DNA of 64,000 nucleotides, from assembly GCF_000091045.1 (NCBI RefSeq), contig NC_006680.1, positions 855,001 through 919,000 of the forward strand. Direction: 5' to 3'. The notes beneath the pieces were generated by a model, which was not told the origin of the DNA, did not search any database, and saw nothing but the letters and a program-made list of their open reading frames with translations. Below, one piece after another: positions 10,595-22,268 of the stretch (position 1 is its first letter; each line of letters starts with the position of its first letter). Source of the DNA: Cryptococcus deneoformans JEC21 (lineage: Eukaryota > Basidiomycota > Tremellomycetes > Tremellales > Cryptococcaceae). A program made the position numbers and the translations under genes.

Positions 10595-11596
10595 CTACTG
10601 GGTCTGCGCCCCGTACCCTCTCAAACCCTCTGCAAACTTCCATTCTGTAGGAGCTGATCTAGAGTCACTGATCTTGACACCTTCATCTGTGATAGTAGCG
10701 ACTTGGTACTATTTCCTCTTATCAGACAAATGTTTTCAACCATAAGAGATATAAACTGACCTTGTTGATACTTCTCGCATCCCTGTAGAACAACACCTTC
10801 ATACAATCATCAATCAATTTCTCCGCCTCCTCCTGCGTCAACAATGGCCCCTTGCCATCAATCCCCGCCTTTGCTTCATATGCTTCCCTCAATAGCGGTT
10901 GCGCGAGATGGGCTCCAAAGCCCGTCGCGAGTGTGGGCGCAGAATAAGTTGTACCAAGCAAATCGACATATGCGAGGAAACTTTCTTTTTTGGTGTCGTC
11001 CCAACCACCGACGAGGACGGCGTTCCAGATGGGGTCAACTTTGCTTCGACGAGCGTAGAAGAGATTGGAGAGAAGAGTGTAAATATTGGAAGGAGAAAGC
11101 GATGGGTGGGAATCGGTCAGGGAGAGAGCAGATTCCTCTCGTCTACATAATTCTGTCAGCATCACATCTTACGCCGTTTTCCACAGATGGACATACAAGA
11201 GTCCATCGAGCTCCCTTTTCAACCACTGATAATCAGACATGTCGCCCGCCACACCCAAAAGGGTATGTTTCCCCAGAGGATGAAGACGCTGGATATCTCT
11301 AAACCTCGCAAGAGAACCGTATGAACCGAGGTTATCAGCCGCAATCATCACGCCCTTGTCAAACTTGATGCCGAGAACAGAAGTACCGGTGACAAGAGGT
11401 TGTTGGGTGTGGGACATGGGACCATGGTGGGAAGAAGTGTTGTGGCGCTGCGTTTGTCCGAGGGGAAAGGTGTTGTAGTCGTTGAAAGCAGAGTTTGCTG
11501 GAGCGGGCTGTTTCCAGAGGGCGGGGTGCTGCGTTATGTCAGCGCTGGATATGGTGTCCTCCGTCCGCCGTGGAAACTTACGTTTGAGATGGCCAT
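10595..11596 (-). CDS. PRE4: 20S proteasome subunit beta-7 (beta type-4, Pre4)
   Basis: Non-catalytic beta-ring subunit of the 20S core. The minus-strand start MAISN splices to [13 protein letters not shown]. After a propeptide of about 50 residues the mature region begins near [19 protein letters not shown] and continues [16 protein letters not shown] and [18 protein letters not shown]. Later segments are [39 protein letters not shown] and [19 protein letters not shown], ending [16 protein letters not shown] and YRDAR...YQVA are typical of the beta-7 subunit (PSMB4). It lacks a processed N-terminal catalytic Thr, as expected for this subunit. The third intron as read (11143-11172) is only 30 nt. 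The gene is divergent from the GLTP gene across 204 bases. Confidence 0.93.
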
Positions 11597-11800
11597 CTTG
11601 GACAGATATAGAGCAAAATAAAGAAAATGAGAAAGTGCAGACAAGAGCGACGATGATGACTGTGAGGGACGACGCGAGTGCGAGAGAGAGTAATTACGTA
11701 ATGCCAATGACGCGCTCCTTTGTGGGGTCGTGGATGGAGATGATCCCGAGTGGACTCAACTCTATCATTTCCTGTCATTACATTTATTTGGCTATACACA

Positions 11801-12661
11801 ATGAGTGAACAACAGTTCTTCGAGACCATCACAAAGGTAACTGCATGCGATTTCCTGAATGGACTTCAGCTCACACGGCATAGTCTTTTACAGACGTTAC
11901 CATCACCGAGCGGGGTGTCGATACTGCCGAGTTCCTCGAGGCTGCGGAGGGTTTAGTCAAGATCTTCAGTAAGCGCTCCTAATCTGTGGGCTGCATGCTG
12001 TAGGCGTTAACTGGGTTCCATAGACCTCTTTGGTAACCCCGCTTTCGCTGTTGTGCAAAACGACTTAACCGGTAACATTGCCGTACGCTCCTCCTTTGCC
12101 TTTAGTATATCAGACACCTTACCTTATTTCATTTGATCCACATTTAGAAAATCCGAGCGTACCTCGCCAAAGACCCCGCTTCCGCCGCCACCCTTGAGTC
12201 CCTCCTCGCTTCTGAAAAAGCCAATATCCCCAAGGCCAAGGACCGAGTCGCGACCGATGCCTTGATGTGGTTGCTTCGTGGTCTTAAATTCACCTCTTTG
12301 GGCTTGAAAATCAACCTTGAGAACAAGGACGAAGAGCTTTCTGCCAGTTTTACCAAAGCTTATGAACAAAGCTTAAAGAAGTATCATGGTATGATGATTA
12401 GACCCGTGTTCTACGTGAGTCATTGCACAGACCATAACTGCAAGCAGTCGTACCATACAGCTTTGCCTGGCTAACCTGCTGCTCTTCTTCGGTATACAGC
12501 TCGCTATGAAGGCCTGCCCTTACCGTGCCACCTTCTATCCCAAGCTCGGCCAGCCCCAGGAAGAAGTCATGCCCAAGCTCGAGGCTTGGCTCAAGGCTTT
12601 GTACGAGATTGTCGAGAAGGAGGAAGGTGTCTTCAAGGCTGGCTCTTACGGCGAAATCTAG
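11801..12661 (+). CDS. glycolipid transfer protein (GLTP / HET-C2 family)
   Basis: Cytosolic glycosphingolipid carrier. Five exons (11801-11836, 11884-11968, 12024-12082, 12148-12414, 12500-12661) sum to 609 nt and 202 residues, the normal length of a single-domain GLTP. The headgroup site is recognisable: Asp, Asn and Lys spaced as D-x3-N-x2-K in NDLTGNIAKI, the stacking Trp in DALMWLLRGLKF, and a His in LKKYHGMMIRPVF. It starts MSEQQFFETITKSFTDV and ends FKAGSYGEI. The second intron acceptor was chosen at 11883 because only this choice keeps the frame. Fungal relatives include the Podospora incompatibility protein HET-C, but nothing here points to an incompatibility role. Confidence 0.93.
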
Positions 12662-12976
12662 AGTAATGGAATTCCTAGTTTACAAGTCATTTATTGCGTC
12701 CGTGCTGCGATCTAAATTGGGATAGTAGCGTGCACGAGGCTTATGCCTTGCAGTAACACATTGCAGTAATGCTTGTACAATATGCAGTTGCAGTTACGTA
12801 TATGTGCATGGTTGACCGGCTCGGGACGCCACACATTGAGAATAATTTGGTTCCGGGTTTTTTTTTTTGATGCCGCCTCTTTCGCGACGCGTCTGTAAAC
12901 AAAACAAAACAACTGAAAACGAACCTCGAATGCCATAAACATTCTTCTTTTCTCGTCCCCATTTATAGCAGCCACA
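12662..12976. other. intergenic, GLTP 3' end to condensin promoter
   Basis: This 315-base gap contains a run of ten T at about 12859-12868. The minus-strand open frames covering it run antisense into the condensin gene and look like shadows. No gene is supported. Confidence 0.45.
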
Positions 12977-15900
12977 ATGGCAGAATTCACACTGCAAGAA
13001 CACCTCCTCGCCCTCTCAGATCCACCGCTGTACCAAATTTCCGCAGAACTCGACATCCCTTCTCTCCGAACATCCTCCATCGATTCCTCCCTTTCCTCCG
13101 CCATTGAAGAAATCGCAGGTGATCCGGAATCCATCGTGAACTCCTCCCCATCGACGTTCGACGTCTTCCGCTCCATCCTCAAGCATGCAGACCAACCAAA
13201 CGTTGATTCTGGCATACTCACCAAATTGCTGGATGTGATTGTCTCAGGGCTGAGTTATCACTCGAGCACGGTGATGGCGATTGTCAATGGACAAGGGTTT
13301 GGTGCTGAAGCCGATATGGATGCGCCAATGGTACATAAGCAGCCGCTTGAAATGTGGGCGTTTCTGCTGCAGTGGTTTGTCAATGCCGCAGAGCGCGGGG
13401 CGGGAAAGACGAACGATGAACCGAGACAGGCAATGACTGGGAGAGGTAAAAAGAAGACTACCAAAACCGCAGGTGGAGCTGGGATATCAACATCATTCGT
13501 ATTTTCAGATCACCTCCCCCTAGTGCTCGGTACGATGCACAAAACTCTCCGAATACCAACTTCACGATTATGGCGTACCTCTTCCGAAAGAGAAGCCTTC
13601 ATCTCGTGCTTTGTCAAACCCGCATACCAACTCGCCGAGACAGAGGCATACCTCAAAATTTCCGAGATCCGCCTGGGCATATTCAAAGTCATCTGTCTCG
13701 CTGTCAAATTCCATCAACATGCTTTTGGGGCCCAAACATCGATTATGCAGAATTTGACGTATTTCGAACATCTCTCGGAACCGATGGCGGAGCTGCTGGC
13801 GATTTTGGAAAAAGAATTTGATTTTTCGCAGTTGGGAGAAGAAGTTCTCAGGGATGTAGCGGGAAAGAGCTTTGCGCATAATGATGCGAAAGGTCCGAGG
13901 AGTTTTTCGAGGTTTCTCGTTAGGCTGACAGAGTTGAGTCCAAGGATGGTGCAGAAGCAGATGCCATTGCTGCTCGCACATCTCGATAGCGACGTAGGTC
14001 CCCTTGTTACCCTTTAGTCCATGGATGCTTTCGGGAAGATTGGACTAATGTTGCGATTTCAGGCGCACCCTATGCGAATGGCTATTGTAGAGATCATCGG
14101 TATCCTCATCAAAGACATTTCATCATCTGATGAAGGTGACGAAGAGCAAAAGACGAAGCAGATCCAGAGGTTCTTTGAGTTGTTGATGGAGAGATTTTTG
14201 GATCTGAACTCTTGGGTGAGATGTAAAGTCCTGACAACATTGATCAAGCTCTGCGAGTAAGTGGCGTAGTCTTCATTATGCAAGAACGGACGTTGAGATA
14301 GTTTACAATTAACCTGACACAAATAGCCTACCCGCCAAATTTCCTAAACAGCGTCATCAAATTACCGAACTTACCATTCGCACACTTGAAGATAAGACAT
14401 CGTCTGCTCGTCGATATGCTATCCAACTGCTGTGTAAACTACTGGAGACTCATCCATTCGGTGCACTTCATGGCGGGACGTTGAATTTGCAAGAGTGGCA
14501 AGAGAGGTACGAAAAGGTGGCAGAGGAGTTGAAAAAGGTGGATGCGCAAGAATTGGAAATGGCGAAACGGGAAGTGGGGGTTGAGGATGATGATGAGGAA
14601 GGTGAAGATGATGAAGAGCAGAAAGAGGATGAAGAAGGGACTAAATTCAACAAAGAAAAAGAAGACGGGGATAAAGAGGAAGACGACGAGGCTCAAAACG
14701 AATCCACCCCAAAACCCAAGAAGAAGAAACCTCGTCAATCCCAACTCGACCTATCCGCCATCCAATCTGAACAAGCCTCCATCGATCCCAACCTCATCAC
14801 CAAATTGCGTCTTACCAAGAAATACTATGGCGATGCTCTCCGATTCATCAACCAACTGGAATCTGCCATCCCAACCTTGTGCCAATTACTCGTCTCCACC
14901 ACGAAAACAGAAGTCCTTGAATCCATGCGGTTCTTTAGGGTTGCGTACGAGTATGATATCGCCTCGGCCGAACAGGGAATCAAGACGATGTTGCATTTGA
15001 TTTGGACAAAGGATAATAACGCGACGGCTGGGGAGGAAGGGGAAGGAAAAGGGATTCGGGGCAGTGTGATTGAGTGCTATAGGAGTTTATATTTCGATGT
15101 GGTGCCGGATCTATCGCCAAAGCAGCAGGTGAATAGGATCACAAAGAATATGATTGAGTAAGTATCGTCATTCCCGTAGATTTGGAAGGGGAAGAGGCTG
15201 ATGATGACGCCCTTTTCCGGGATAGACGGACGTATGGTGCTACGTTGGCAGAGTTGACAAGTCTGGAAGAGTTGATGCGCACGATGATGGGAGAGAATAT
15301 GGTGCATACCGATGTTGTCAACAAGCTCTGGCAAGTTTACAGTGCGTCTCCTACCTTTTCTTCTTTTAACTATCAACCTTCCCCCTGAAGGTGGAGCTGA
15401 TTAAGAATGGTTTCGTTTTGAGTAGGTACGGAACAAGAAATCCCCAAGGCGCAGAGGCAAGGGGCAATCATCATTCTCGGGATGTTGGCCCTGGCCAAGA
15501 AAGAGGTGGTAACCGAGAAGGTGGACAAACTATTGAAGATTGGTTTAGGACCACTTGGAATGGTAAGCAGGAACCAAAATTAATTATAGTGCAAAGGGTT
15601 TTGAGAGCTGATGGACAATGTGTCGAATCATAGCAAGATTTGGTGCTGGCGAAGTATACTTGTATCGCTCTTCAACGTCTTAGCGGGTCTGCGAAGAAAG
15701 TCAAAGGTTTGCTTTTTCCCTCCGCTCAATAGAAGGTGTGATCCACGGAGACTGATTCTTTCATATAGGCTCCCTCCAAGACAAAACAATGCGTTTACCA
15801 ATGGACAATCCTATCTTCACCAAACTCCAAGATATCATCGAGTTTTCTCCCAAATCCCCCCAATGGTTCTCCATGGCTGAACAGGCTGTTAACACCATTT

Positions 15901-17989
15901 ACCTATTGGGTGAACAGCCGGATAGACTTTGTACGAAGATCATAAAAGACTTGACAGCCAAGGTGTTTGAAGCGCCTGAAAAGGAAATGGAGGTCGAGAA
16001 GGAAAAGGAGAGGGAGGAAGAAAAAAATGGAGAACTGGAGAATGGAAAACTGGACAATGGAAAACAAGAGATCACTGAAAATGGTGATGTCTCCGTGAGA
16101 GCAGATAGCGAGCCGGAAACTGTGGATGATGGTGAAACCTCTCAAACCCAATCCCAACTCGCCCCTACCAATGAAGAGGTTGCGCTTTTGAAAGCACAAG
16201 CCAGTAGCTTTAGGATTGCTCAGATGGTTTTCATTGTTGGTCATGTGGCTTTGAAACATATCGTTTATCTTGAGCTTGTGGAGAGGGAGTTCAAGAGGAG
16301 GAAGGATGAGAAAGCAAAAGGTAAGTCCAACGTAGCTTCTTTCATCTGCCATTCTTCTTATAGGGTATTGGGAGAACGGAAAAGTTGATCGTCAATGCAG
16401 AGAAAGCGGCAGCAAAGGCTGCTGAGAAGGACCAGAACGATCTCGACGCTGTAGCAGGTAATGCCGAGGATGACATCGGTGATCTCATATCCACCATGAA
16501 AGAGAAGGAACTGCTGTATGGCGACAAGAGCTTATTGGCCGTGTATGGAGATTTAATCGCGCATATCTGTGCCAGTCCAAAGAAATACAAAGTGAGTTGT
16601 CGATGTTAGGTGTGGGAATCGGTGGATACTGAAATGTTTTGATGTAGTATCCTTCACTCCGAGAAGCAGCAACGCTGAGTTTATCAAAGCTCATGTGCGT
16701 CTCGTCCCAGTTTTGTGAACAACACTTGCCGTTATTGTTCAAGATTCTCGAGACGAGCAAAGACCCTGTCGTAAGGAGTAATATCGTGATCGCTTTGGGC
16801 GATATCGCAGTCTGCTTTGGTAACTTGATTGACGACGTGAGTAATTTCAGTCTGTCTGCACTGGGACGCTCCTAGTTAATACACTAGAGTTAGAACTCCG
16901 AACGTCTCTATCAAGGCCTCGCAGATACCGACCTTGTCGTCAAGAAGAACACCCTCATGGTTCTCACCCATCTTATCTTGAACGGTATGATCAAGGTCAA
17001 AGGTCAACTGGGTGAAATGGCCAAATGTTTGGAGGATCCCGATCAACGGATCTCGGACCTCGCGAAACTGTTCTTCACAGAGCTGTCGACAAAGGACAAT
17101 GCGCTGTATAACAACTTGCAGGATGTTATCAGTCATCTGAGTATTGGAGCACATGCCGTTGATGAGGGGACTTTCGAAAGGACAATGCGATTCATTTTCA
17201 CCTTCATTGAAAAGGTAAGCATTTTGTTCGAAGTCTGTAAAAAGATATAACAAGCTAATGTGTCAAAATAGGAAAAGCAGGCAGAATCAATTGTGGAGAA
17301 GCTATGCCAACGATTCAGACAGGCGACAGAGGAGCGACAATGGAGAGACATCTCCTACTGTCTTTCACTCTTACCATTCAAGTCTGAGAGATCCGTCAAA
17401 AAGCTCATCGAGGGGTGCGTCTTATATTTATACTTTCAATGAAAGATGTCCTAGACTGATTTGATGACTTCAGTCTGCCATTCTATCAGGATAAACTCCA
17501 TGAAGAGACAGTGTTTAGACGGTTCACTGAGATCTTGGCCAAGGCTCGAGCGAACAAGGCTTCCAACAAGCCTGAAACTGAATTGCAAGAGTTCGAACGG
17601 GTTCGTTTTTTGCCTATTTCTTTCAACCTTTAAACTTATGATGCACGTATCAGATCCTCAACGAGCATCAAGCAAAGGGTCTTGAAGATCAAGCCCTCGA
17701 AGCGGACGTATTACGCAAGGCTAAAGCTGCGAAACGCCGTGCCGCTAAACGGCCTCCTGCGGCGACAGCGAGAACGACCCGGAGAAAGCAAGTCATTGAG
17801 GAGGATGTTGAGGAAGATGAGGAAGAGACACCAACTGTCGATGAGGAGGAGGCTGAAGAAGAAGAGGCATTTGCACCACGGAAGAAGGTGACCGCAAGAA
17901 AGGCGCCACCAAGGAGAGGAGGAAGAAGGAAGAAAGTTGTGGAAAGTGAGGATGAGGATGAAGAGGATGAAGATGAGGATGATGAGTAG
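12977..17989 (+). CDS. YCS4: condensin complex subunit 1 (Cnd1/Ycs4/CAP-D2)
   Basis: HEAT-repeat subunit of condensin, acting on mitotic chromosome compaction in the nucleus. It is a large gene of more than 12 exons with about 1,300 residues. The start MAEFTLQEHLLALSDPP is followed by a helical N-terminal region and an acidic linker around 14540-14720 (runs of Glu and Asp). The conserved C-terminal cnd1 domain contains DPVVRSNIVIALGDIAVCFG, NSERLYQGLADTDLVVKK, TLMVLTHLILNGMIKVKGQL, DQRISDLAKLFFTELS and NLQDVISHLSIG. These are strongly diagnostic of this subunit. The tail alternates acidic and basic blocks and ends SEDEDEEDEDEDDE, usual for CAP-D2. The other condensin subunits are not in the window. 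Exon borders in the central part are approximate. Confidence 0.93.
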
Positions 17990-18301
17990 GTTCGGTAATA
18001 GTCGTGAACGATTATATTCTTCCATATATATGGGTGTTGTAGGATGCATTATGATTTTTTGGCTCTCAACTCAAGTATTTTACCAATTTCCGCTAGGTGT
18101 ACATCAACTGAGAAGCCTGCCATTTATTACTACTATTATGCGGTGACAAGGAAGTTCTCAAACGGTGAAATGAACGGGAACTGTTGCAATGAGTGAAAGA
18201 TAAACCCCATTTATACATTCTAATAATAAGATTGCTACTCTATATCGTTCGTTTTGTAATACAAATTCTTTGATTTCTCTCAACTTTGCCAAAACGCAGA
18301 C
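17990..18301. other. 3' intergenic region between convergent genes
   Basis: 312 AT-rich bases between the condensin gene (+) and the MFS gene (-), with several AATAA-like stretches on both strands that could serve 3' processing. No gene was seen. Confidence 0.45.
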
Positions 18302-20337
18302 TTATGCTCCAAACGCCGCCCCAGCTCCCTCTTCCTCTGATATCTTTGGCATTTTGTTCTGTCTAAAGAAAACAATAATAATCAAAGCATTCAGCACAAG
18401 CCACCCGAATTGGAACCATAAGGATGCTTGCACATTGGCATAGTTGGTCATTCCTCCGGGATTGAGGGTCAGAAGCCCAGCCTGCACAGTGAGGCTAATG
18501 GCAGCGCCGACTTGGAGAGAGACTTGGAGCATCGCACCCGCAACACCAGAAATTTCGGGGGGAACGGAGGTCATAACTGTGATACTGTGCTAGAGTCAGT
18601 CATCTGCGAAAAGGATTATGAAGAAGCCATCAAAGGAGATAAACATACTTTGTAGATAAGAAGCTTATCATAGCAGCACCACTTCCAATGATGAAAGCGG
18701 GGAAAAGCCATCTCCAATAATCGCTCCCCAGTTTGCCATCATTGAAAATAATGAGTAGATACATGGCAGCACCGACGAACATACCGCCGGCAAGAGGTAT
18801 TCGGGCACTGCCGACCTTTTGAAGAAGTCGAGGGACAAAGAATGCCACGAAGAGACCTGAAGCACCTTGAGGGAAGACGCGGAGGGCGGCGATGATGGCA
18901 GGTTCGTTGAAGTAGTCGATGAATCGTTCGATCAGGGGCAGTTGGCTCACCTGCATTCCAGACATCAGCTCTCAGCCGTATCGGTAGCAACAAAGAATTG
19001 ACTTACACACCACCAAGGGTAAATACCGAGCGCAAAGACAATCAACAAGGTCATGTTTGGAATTTTCCAGAATGATGGAGGGATCAAAGCGTAGCTCTCA
19101 GGTAATCTCGCTTCGTAGATAAAGAAAGCAATAAAGATGGGCCAGCTAAGCAAAAATGGAACCAAGAAGCCTGGTTTTTTCCAGCCATAAGAAGCACCGA
19201 GAGTGATACCCAGTATAAGCAAGATGATGGAGGCAAGCATCATGAAGCAGCCGACAATGTCGAGCCTTTTGAGCTTATCTCGGGGTGAAAGTTGTTCAAC
19301 CAGTTTCCCAGCGGATTGAGGGATGAGAGTAAGGGCGGAAACGCCGAAAGGTACAATTACGATAGCCATCATCTGCGAAAAAAAGGAAACGATTGTCAGT
19401 TGAGCAAATCTCCAGTCGATGGATTTGAGACCTACTCGGAAGAACCATCTCCAGCCGGCTTGTTGGTCATTAGCAGTGATGAATCCAAAGAAGCCAGCAA
19501 TAACAAGGCCTGTGACGTTGGCGATGGCACCGCTGAGACCGAAAATGGTAAGAGCAATGTTGAGCTCTTTCGGCTCAAAAAGAGCGAGGATCAACCTGAA
19601 AGCCGAGGGAATCTGCAATATCTGATCAACCATCACTACTTATTAAATGGGAACTGAAACTTACAGTAGCAGCCCCAGCAATTCCGCTCAAAGCACGGAA
19701 GATGAAATAGGCAAACTGATTAGGCATAAAAGAGATGACTAAGTTGGTAGCACCGAGTCCAAGGAAGCCGTATGCGAAGACTGCTTTTGCCGAGTATAGG
19801 TCCGCTACACGTCCCCAGAATAATAAAAATGAGGCAAATGTGACGGAGTAGCTAGTCTGTGATGAAGTGGTCAGTTTGAGACCGACTGATAGTACTGTGT
19901 GGTCAACTTACAATGATCCAAGAGGAAGCCTCGTACTGGATGCCAAGGTCTTTTTGAATCGCATCGGTAAGGACAAAAAGGGCAGATACGGAACAGACAT
20001 CGAGATACTTTGCAGGTGTAGCATTGTCAGCAAATATAGATACAATGCAGCGAACCACTGTGCCTACCTGAGCAACACTGAAAACCAGTAGTAAGAACCA
20101 CTTGCGGCTTGGACTTAACTTGGTCAAACTACTTTCCTCCTGAGTTTGAGCTTCGAGGTGTACTTCAGTGTTAGTCGAAGGAGGTGATAGTTCATCGATA
20201 GATTTGCTGTCAAGTTTCTTTTCTTTGCAAATGGCGTCTACATCAACTGCTGTTTTCTCGGGTGATGGAGCACCAGAAATAGGGGATGTGAGAGTGCAGA
20301 CGGTATCGTTCGTCTTTGTTCGAGGGAGTTCGCTCAT
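18302..20337 (-). CDS. MFS transporter, DHA2 type (14-TM drug/toxin exporter-like)
   Basis: Multi-exon minus-strand gene of about 570 residues. A hydrophilic N-terminal tail (MSELPRTKTNDTV..) precedes the first helix at SPSRKWFLLLVFSVAQ. Then come ALFVLTDAIQKDLGIQYEAS, the motif-A-like loop FWGRVADLYSAK, AYFIFRALSGIAGAATIPSA (motif C-like), and FFGFITANDQQAGWRWFFRV, typical of 14-TM DHA2 exporters near Atr1. The second half includes RVFPQGASGLFVAFF, GSDYWRWLFPAFIIGSGA and VPPEISGVAGAMLQVSLQVG. It ends EEEGAGAAFGA. I prefer the ATG at 20337 (context CCAACAATGAG); an in-frame ATG at 20448 would add 37 residues that read like leader sequence. The substrate is unknown. Confidence 0.85.
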
Positions 20338-22268
20338 TGTTGGTGTATCAAATTGCTTTGTCTTCTTGAACCAAGTAAGACGGAATGGAGTGCCCGGGAT
20401 GGTGAGATAGAGAACTGTTGATGAGAGGAAGAAGAGCTGCTCTTTCATACCTCAAAACAGCCAGATTATATACTTCTCCTTTGGTCCTCATCCTTTCGAC
20501 AGGTTTCAAGATGAATCAGCGAGTTCAATATCCTGAGTGAAGATTGATAAGCAGAAAAGAAGCACGACACCGGCAAGTTGTATACTTTTTTATTTTTACT
20601 TTATTAAAGAGCAGTTACAAGGTCAAAGTATCAAATAGTGCGATACCGACATAGATCGCTGATGATAAAGACGGGTAAGTGGAGGTGGAGGCACGTCCTT
20701 ATTTGTCATCCATCGTTATGATTTGGATCTGATGGAATATTATTGAAGGTGGGTGAAACGCCGGATCGCCGCTTCTTGTCACCGAGGTGTTGACTCGTTT
20801 AATCCTTTCGTCGTTCGGGTATATGTGAAATTTGATTATTAAAAGGACATTAAAGTCAGGACCGAGTACATACACCTAATACAGTGTGCTATGCAGCGGT
20901 ACCGAACATTTTTTTGGACTAAGACAGACGGATAAAGACAGGAAAACCGTGGTCGGTGGCCGAAGCTATAAAGGTAAGGATGATGCATATTCCACATTAC
21001 ATTTCTGTTTGGGCTTTTCGGATTAGCCTGCTAAGCTTCGTCCGCTTCGTATTATGGTCAGCGCCTTTATCATGGGATGTCACTATTCAAGGCATGTGGA
21101 TCGTCGGCGGTGACGGCTATTCATCACATTTATTATTGAGTGAAATATCGAGGATCATGGATATCATCATTCCCAGTGGCATAACCCTACTCATGTCATC
21201 CTGAAGGACAGCCAAGCGTTTTACGGCGCATTTCCAGTGGGGCTGCTACGAGAGACAGATCTTTCCATTACATCAATCGCCGGTACCACCATATTGGTAT
21301 TGGCTGCACTTCTTCGCAAAACGTTTGTCGAGGATTGCGGCTAAATAAGGTCAAACCATTGGTAACCGAGAGGAAAAACTCAGTGACTTTTGATCATTCG
21401 GCAGACCCGGCCACAGAGCTCCATTTTACCAGGATGATATGCATGGTGGCTTTATCGTCGGTCGAAGACCCATGAATGATGTGGGTACCGTGCGCCACAA
21501 AGGACTTTGTTTATAAGGATTTTAGTCATTGCAAAGTGTATCCTGCCGCGTTGGATTCATTGATTTACCTATGTCAGGTATAGCAATGGGCAATAAAAAA
21601 ACATGAAGCGCGATTCCTCGCTGCTCACAAGCATTATGGTGTGGGGGGATGTCTCTTAGTGCTGCATACCCAGGGTTTTTTTGATCTCTGCGGGCGTTAC
21701 CAGGACGGCAGCTATGATGCTTTTCAAAGATCTGCGAGGAGACTGATGAAGATTGCCAACGAGAACAGCACAAGCCCAGAGCTATCATGGCATTCACCCG
21801 TCCGTCAGGAGTACGTCGGAACTTACAAAAAGAACAGAAAAGAAGAAGACGAATACAACATGATGATGTTCTTGTATAGAAGTTCCACGTCACAAGTGCG
21901 ATCGGGCATACTCGGTGAAAGTGATGTGGCATTGGTAGTAGATCGGCGTCATCATTGACCGTTGCGTCCCGTCCTCATAGTGTTGTTCATTTCCCCTATT
22001 TCTCACCATTTCTCTTTTTCTTCTTCACTTCTTAACTCAACAGCCATCCCTGGAGGAGTAACCAGACACATAAACGCAGTAATATCACCAGTTAACCCTG
22101 CGAAACTAGAGTCCACCTATCGCCTTCTGTTCAGCGTCACTCAACAAGCCACACCCTTCCACCTTGATTTCTGCTTGACCAAGTCGACATAACGGTCAAC
22201 TGTACCCGTCAAGCCATATATTCGAGATATATATCAGGTGATTCGACACACAGTAGAGCACGAACAAC
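20338..22268. other. long intergenic region, divergent promoters
   Basis: About 1.9 kb lies between the MFS start and the VAP start. It carries one isolated GTGGAGG pair at 20679-20691 and, just before 22269, a C/T-rich leader-like stretch (21990-22040). Frames at 21522-21932 (-) and 21641-21958 (+) overlap on opposite strands, resemble no known family and are not called. Confidence 0.45.
20679..20691 (+). repeat. isolated GTGGAGGTGGAGG
   Basis: Two abutting GTGGAG units, 342 bases upstream of the DHA2 MFS start. They match the units of the larger clusters elsewhere in the window. Confidence 0.5.

Noticed and set aside
12712..13224. 170-codon open frame antisense to the condensin start
   Set aside because: It overlaps the clearly conserved first condensin exon, begins at no convincing ATG and has no recognisable domain.
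15903..16352. 149-codon minus-strand frame inside condensin
   Set aside because: It is a shadow of the condensin coding strand; the + frame carries the conserved sequence.
17711..18049. 112-codon hydrophobic minus-strand frame
   Set aside because: It is the complement of the acidic and basic codon runs at the condensin C-terminus.
21522..21958. Overlapping 136- and 105-codon frames on opposite strands
   Set aside because: Neither resembles a known family, the + one starts at GTG, and no introns or leaders support them.
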